Assembly: GCA_910586395.1 (NCBI GenBank)
Contig: CAJUFX010000001.1
Location: forward strand, 121,458-185,457
Length of the DNA: 64,000 nt
Direction: 5' to 3'
Origin: an uncultured Bacteroidales bacterium
Lineage (GTDB): Bacteria > Bacteroidota > Bacteroidia > Bacteroidales > P3
Shown: positions 61,214 to 64,000 of the stretch, one piece after another
How the letters are laid out: each line of letters begins with the position of its first letter
Position numbering within the stretch: position 1 is the stretch's first letter
Program-made: the position numbers and the translations under genes
The notes under the pieces: generated by a model
Database searches by the model: none
Seen by the model: only the letters and a program-made list of their open reading frames with translations
What the model was told of the DNA's origin: nothing

Positions 61214-62458
61214 ATGCTTCAGGAAACACCGCCAGATACCGCAACCGCCGGTACGCCGCACGACCGGCACCGCCATCTGTTCAAACGCTATATCGCGCAA
61301 GCCTCGAACTACCCGCCTTTCACAATCGACGCCGCACGCGCCGAAGGCGTTTACCTGTGGGATACCGACGGTAAACGTTATATTGACTTCATCTCCAGCA
61401 TCTGCGTCAATAATGTCGGCCACCGGCATCCGGCCGTCATGCAGGCCCTGGAAACCCAGATGCAACGGTATCTGCACGTCATGGTCTATGGCGAATTCAT
61501 CCAACAGCCGCAACTGGAGCTGGCCGAAGCGCTCTGCGCCCTGTTGCCGCCTCAACTCCGGAAAGTGTTTTTCCTCAACTCCGGGTCGGAAGCCGTCGAA
61601 GGGGCGGTCAAACTCGCGCGTTTGAAGAACCACCGCCGTGAAATCGTCTCGTTCGCCCATTCCTACCACGGCAGCACGATGGGCGCGATGAGCCTGCTGG
61701 GCGAGGAAGCCATACAGGCCGTTTTCAAGCCGCTCTTGCCGGAACACCGGCTGTTACCCTACAACGACCGCGCGGCGCTTGCACGGATTACGGATCAGAC
61801 CTGCTGCGTCATCGCCGAGGTCATACAGTCGGGCGGCGGCGTGGTGGAAGCCGACGACGCTTTCCTGCAAGCCCTCCGCCGCCGCTGTGACGAGACGGGC
61901 GCCTTGTTGATATTCGACGAGATACAGACGGGATTCGGCCGGAGCGGCCAATGGTTCGCTTTCGAAAAAAGCGGCGTCGTGCCCGACGTACTCTGCCTCG
62001 CCAAAGGCATGGGCGGCGGGATGCCGATCGGCGCGTTCGTGGCGGGCGAAGAGCTCATGGCGTTGCTCGACAACGAGCACCCGCTTTTGGGACATGCCTC
62101 CACTTTCGGCGGGCACCCGCTCTCCTGCGTGGCCGCGCTGGCCTCGCTACGGGTCATCGCCTCGCCCGACGTCCTGCCGCAGATACAGGCCAAGGAACGG
62201 CGCATCCGCGGACATCTCGCCCGCATCCCGGCCGTCGAAGAAGTACGCGGCCGCGGCCTCTACCTCGGCGCCAAACTGAAAGACGCCGCCACGACGCAAA
62301 AGGTAGTGGAACGCTGCCTGCAAAACGGCCTTATCGTGTTTTGGCCGCTGTTCAACAAAGCCGTCGTGGACTTCACGCCGCCGCTCACGATTACGAACGA
62401 CGAGATAGACGAAGCCATGGAAATCTTCCGCCGCAGCGTTGCGGAAGCCGGTGCCTGA
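61214..62458 (+). CDS. Class III pyridoxal-phosphate aminotransferase
   Basis: 414 aa. The family sites are present: FFLNSGSEAVEGAVKLAR, the SYHGSTMGAMSL turn, the Asp in IFDEIQTGFGRSG, and the PLP Lys in CLAKGMGGGMPIG. The set covers acetylornithine, 4-aminobutyrate and related omega-aminotransferases. No arginine-biosynthesis or other pathway gene is adjacent, so the substrate is not assigned. It overlaps no neighbour on the left; the next gene starts about 30 bases later. Confidence 0.9.
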   Translation: MLQETPPDTATAGTPHDRHRHLFKRYIAQASNYPPFTIDAARAEGVYLWDTDGKRYIDFISSICVNNVGHRHPAVMQALETQMQRYLHVMVYGEFIQQPQLELAEALCALLPPQLRKVFFLNSGSEAVEGAVKLARLKNHRREIVSFAHSYHGSTMGAMSLLGEEAIQAVFKPLLPEHRLLPYNDRAALARITDQTCCVIAEVIQSGGGVVEADDAFLQALRRRCDETGALLIFDEIQTGFGRSGQWFAFEKSGVVPDVLCLAKGMGGGMPIGAFVAGEELMALLDNEHPLLGHASTFGGHPLSCVAALASLRVIASPDVLPQIQAKERRIRGHLARIPAVEEVRGRGLYLGAKLKDAATTQKVVERCLQNGLIVFWPLFNKAVVDFTPPLTITNDEIDEAMEIFRRSVAEAGA

Positions 62459-62489
62459 AACTTACCCTGACCCGCACAACTTTCCGCCC

Positions 62490-63905
62490 ATGCAAACCGA
62501 AAACACCCCCAATACCACCCGCACAAGACGGACGCAATCCGAAGGCCACCTGAAAAAAACGTACCGTCGCCTGCGCGCCTACATCCAACGCCAAATCGCA
62601 TTCTTCCGCTTCGAAGTCTGGTTCGCCCCATCGGCCGGCCAACCGTTCTACAAGCGCGCCGCCCGCGAAATCTACAAAACCGTGGTCGTCACGGTCAAAA
62701 AAACGATCAAGGACGGCTGCATGGATCAATCGTCGGCTTTAAGTTACTATACGGCATTAGCCATCGTACCGGTCCTGGCCATGGTGTTCGGATTCGCGGG
62801 CGGCTTCGGCTTCGAAAACGCCGTACAGACCGTCATCGCCCCTGTCGCCACCTCCGACATGCCGTTCTGGAACCACCTGCTCGAATTCGCCCAGAACTTT
62901 TTGCAAAAGACCAATTCCGGCATCATCGGCGGCACGGGTCTGATCATCCTGCTTTGGATCATCATCACGGTCCTGACGCGCATCGAAGCCTCGCTCAACA
63001 CGATTTGGGAAATCCGCAAAGGCCGACGGTTCCTGCGTAAAGCCACCGACTACATCACGCTCATGATGCTGACCCCCATGTTGCTCTATGTCGCCGTCAG
63101 CGCGCGCACCTACCTGACCGACCACCTGAACGAACTCGTCGATATCAGTTTCTTTCAAAGCCTCGTGCGCGCCGTATTGGCCGCCACGCCTTTCCTATCG
63201 ACGGTCTTTCTGATCTGCATGGTTTATCTCATATTGCCCAACCGCAAGATGCCGGCCGGTCCCGTCTTGATTTCGAGCATCATCACGACCGTCTGCTTCA
63301 TCGTGTTCCAAACCCTCTACATCCGTTTGCAGAAATACATGACGGGCTATAATGTCGTTTACGGCAGTTTCGCCGCATTACCCCTGTTTTTGATTTGGTT
63401 GCGTATCAGCTGGCTCATCCTGCTCGTCGGTGCGGAATTGGGCTTCAGCATCTACCGCCGCAACCAATACATTTTTGAAACCGACTACCGCCATTTGAGC
63501 GAATTCCGCCGAAAGATTTACGCGTTGGAAATGACGAGCCTGCTCGTCAAGCATTTCGAGCAACGTCAGGGCGGCATGAATGTGGGCGACCTGGCCCGCG
63601 AGATAGGCGCGCCCCGCCCCTATCTCTACCGCATCGCGCAGGAACTGACCGCCACCGGCGTTTTAAGCTGCATCTTCCTGAACGACGACCGCTATACCGA
63701 CAAGGCCTGCTACCAACCGGCTTTCGATACGCACCGGCTCCATGTCAGCGACGTACTCTCCGCCCTCGACCGCTACGATTACGCGGAGGACTACCAACCT
63801 GAAAACTCCGAGGCTTACGTTTATTTCGAACAATATCTGAATGCCCTGAACCAACGTTTCACCGCCTCCGACGCCGACACCTTGGTGCGCGACTTCAAAC
63901 GGTAA
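62490..63905 (+). CDS. YihY/BrkB-family membrane protein with C-terminal winged-helix-like domain
   Basis: 471 aa from the ATG at 62490; a TTG at 62439 inside the aminotransferase gene is not preferred. Six membrane segments span about residues 90-330. The family region is DQSSALSYYTALAIVPVLAM, then GFGFENAV and YGSFAALPLFLIWLRISW. The last 130 residues contain NVGDLAREIGAPRPYLYRIAQEL, which looks like a winged-helix or Rrf2-like domain. The old name RNase BN is not supported for this family. Function unknown. Confidence 0.88.
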   Translation: MQTENTPNTTRTRRTQSEGHLKKTYRRLRAYIQRQIAFFRFEVWFAPSAGQPFYKRAAREIYKTVVVTVKKTIKDGCMDQSSALSYYTALAIVPVLAMVFGFAGGFGFENAVQTVIAPVATSDMPFWNHLLEFAQNFLQKTNSGIIGGTGLIILLWIIITVLTRIEASLNTIWEIRKGRRFLRKATDYITLMMLTPMLLYVAVSARTYLTDHLNELVDISFFQSLVRAVLAATPFLSTVFLICMVYLILPNRKMPAGPVLISSIITTVCFIVFQTLYIRLQKYMTGYNVVYGSFAALPLFLIWLRISWLILLVGAELGFSIYRRNQYIFETDYRHLSEFRRKIYALEMTSLLVKHFEQRQGGMNVGDLAREIGAPRPYLYRIAQELTATGVLSCIFLNDDRYTDKACYQPAFDTHRLHVSDVLSALDRYDYAEDYQPENSEAYVYFEQYLNALNQRFTASDADTLVRDFKR

Positions 63906-63910
63906 AACAA

Positions 63911-63944
63911 AAAAAGGTCGGAACCTGAGTTCCAACCTTTTTTT
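63911..63944. terminator. Bidirectional terminator
   Basis: AAAAAGGTCGGAAC and GTTCCAACCTTTTT pair with one mismatch around CTGA, with T runs on both strands. It separates the YihY-family gene from the convergent gene at the right edge. Confidence 0.8.
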
Positions 63945-63945
63945 A

Positions 63946-64000
63946 TTATCTACCTGCAGGCTTTGGTACGTAGGCTATGCCGTAGCCGTAGCCGTAGCCG
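63946..64000 (-). CDS. C-terminal end of a protein with Gly-Tyr repeats (partial)
   Basis: Reading the minus strand from the edge, the frame GGC TAC repeats three times and ends GIAYVPKPAGR followed by a TAA at 63946-63948. Only 17 residues are visible. Tyr-rich tails of this type occur on bacterial tyrosine autokinases of polysaccharide export (Wzc-like), but other proteins have them too. Its stop is 2 bases from a terminator shared with the YihY-family gene. Confidence 0.5.
   Translation of the reverse strand, partial: GYGYGYGIAYVPKPAGR

Noticed and set aside
1..64000. CRISPR array, prophage or conjugative element
   Set aside because: No regularly spaced repeats, integrase, transposase, portal or relaxase genes were seen; the Bro-N gene alone is not enough.

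Overview
The window comes from a moderately GC-rich member of the Bacteroidetes, most likely order Bacteroidales. Four signs point there: promoters of the TTTG/TTG - about 20 bp - TAnnTTTG type, a fused MurF-alanine racemase, a GldH lipoprotein beside a PSP1/RicT gene and DNA polymerase III delta', and a TonB-dependent receptor paired with a DUF4249 lipoprotein. I cannot place it to genus.

Layout. (1) Bases 1-6153, minus strand: ugd, a UDP-glucuronate decarboxylase and an RmlD-like reductase (UDP-glucose to UDP-glucuronate to UDP-xylose, plus a sugar-nucleotide reduction), then rsfS, ftsH and a LUD-domain gene cut by the window edge. (2) Bases 6154-6440: divergent promoter region. (3) Bases 6441-24603, plus strand: one run of str, S10, spc and alpha genes (rpsL-rpsG-fusA-rpsJ ... 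secY-map-infA-rpmJ-rpsM-rpsK-rpsD-rpoA-rplQ). Two genes are very short (rpmD and rpmJ). One gap, between rpsM and rpsK, is unusually long and looks like a folded RNA leader. A terminator ends the run. (4) eno with its own terminator. (5) Bases 26122-31834: overlapping envelope genes for a patatin-BamA fusion, a TonB-dependent receptor and a DUF4249 lipoprotein. (6) Bases 31862-37255: holB-ricT-gldH-PBP1A. (7) Bases 37281-43722, minus: recA, a small Cys/His-rich membrane protein, leucyl aminopeptidase, a PdxA homologue that has lost its metal ligands, and murF-alr. (8) Bases 43965-48807, minus: a SUMF1-fold protein, tRNA-Arg(ACG), sdaA, lplA, an O-methyltransferase and a DUF2461 protein. (9) Bases 48808-63905: an isolated Bro-N gene, then dprA, ddl, ribE, a short inverted-repeat element, yigZ-ribD-nrdJ (minus), and nitroreductase-purC-MATE, a class III aminotransferase and a YihY-family protein. 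(10) At the right edge, the last codons of a minus-strand gene with a Gly-Tyr repeat tail.

Most of the window is core housekeeping: translation, protein export and quality control, cell-wall precursor and peptidoglycan synthesis (murF-alr, ddl, PBP1A), riboflavin synthesis, DNA recombination (recA, dprA) and deoxynucleotide supply (nrdJ). I see no prophage, integrated conjugative element, CRISPR array or obvious defence island. The points most worth a second look are the degenerate PdxA, the folded rpsM-rpsK spacer, the 123-bp inverted-repeat element at the 3' end of yigZ, and two promoters placed so close to their start codons that leaderless transcripts are predicted.
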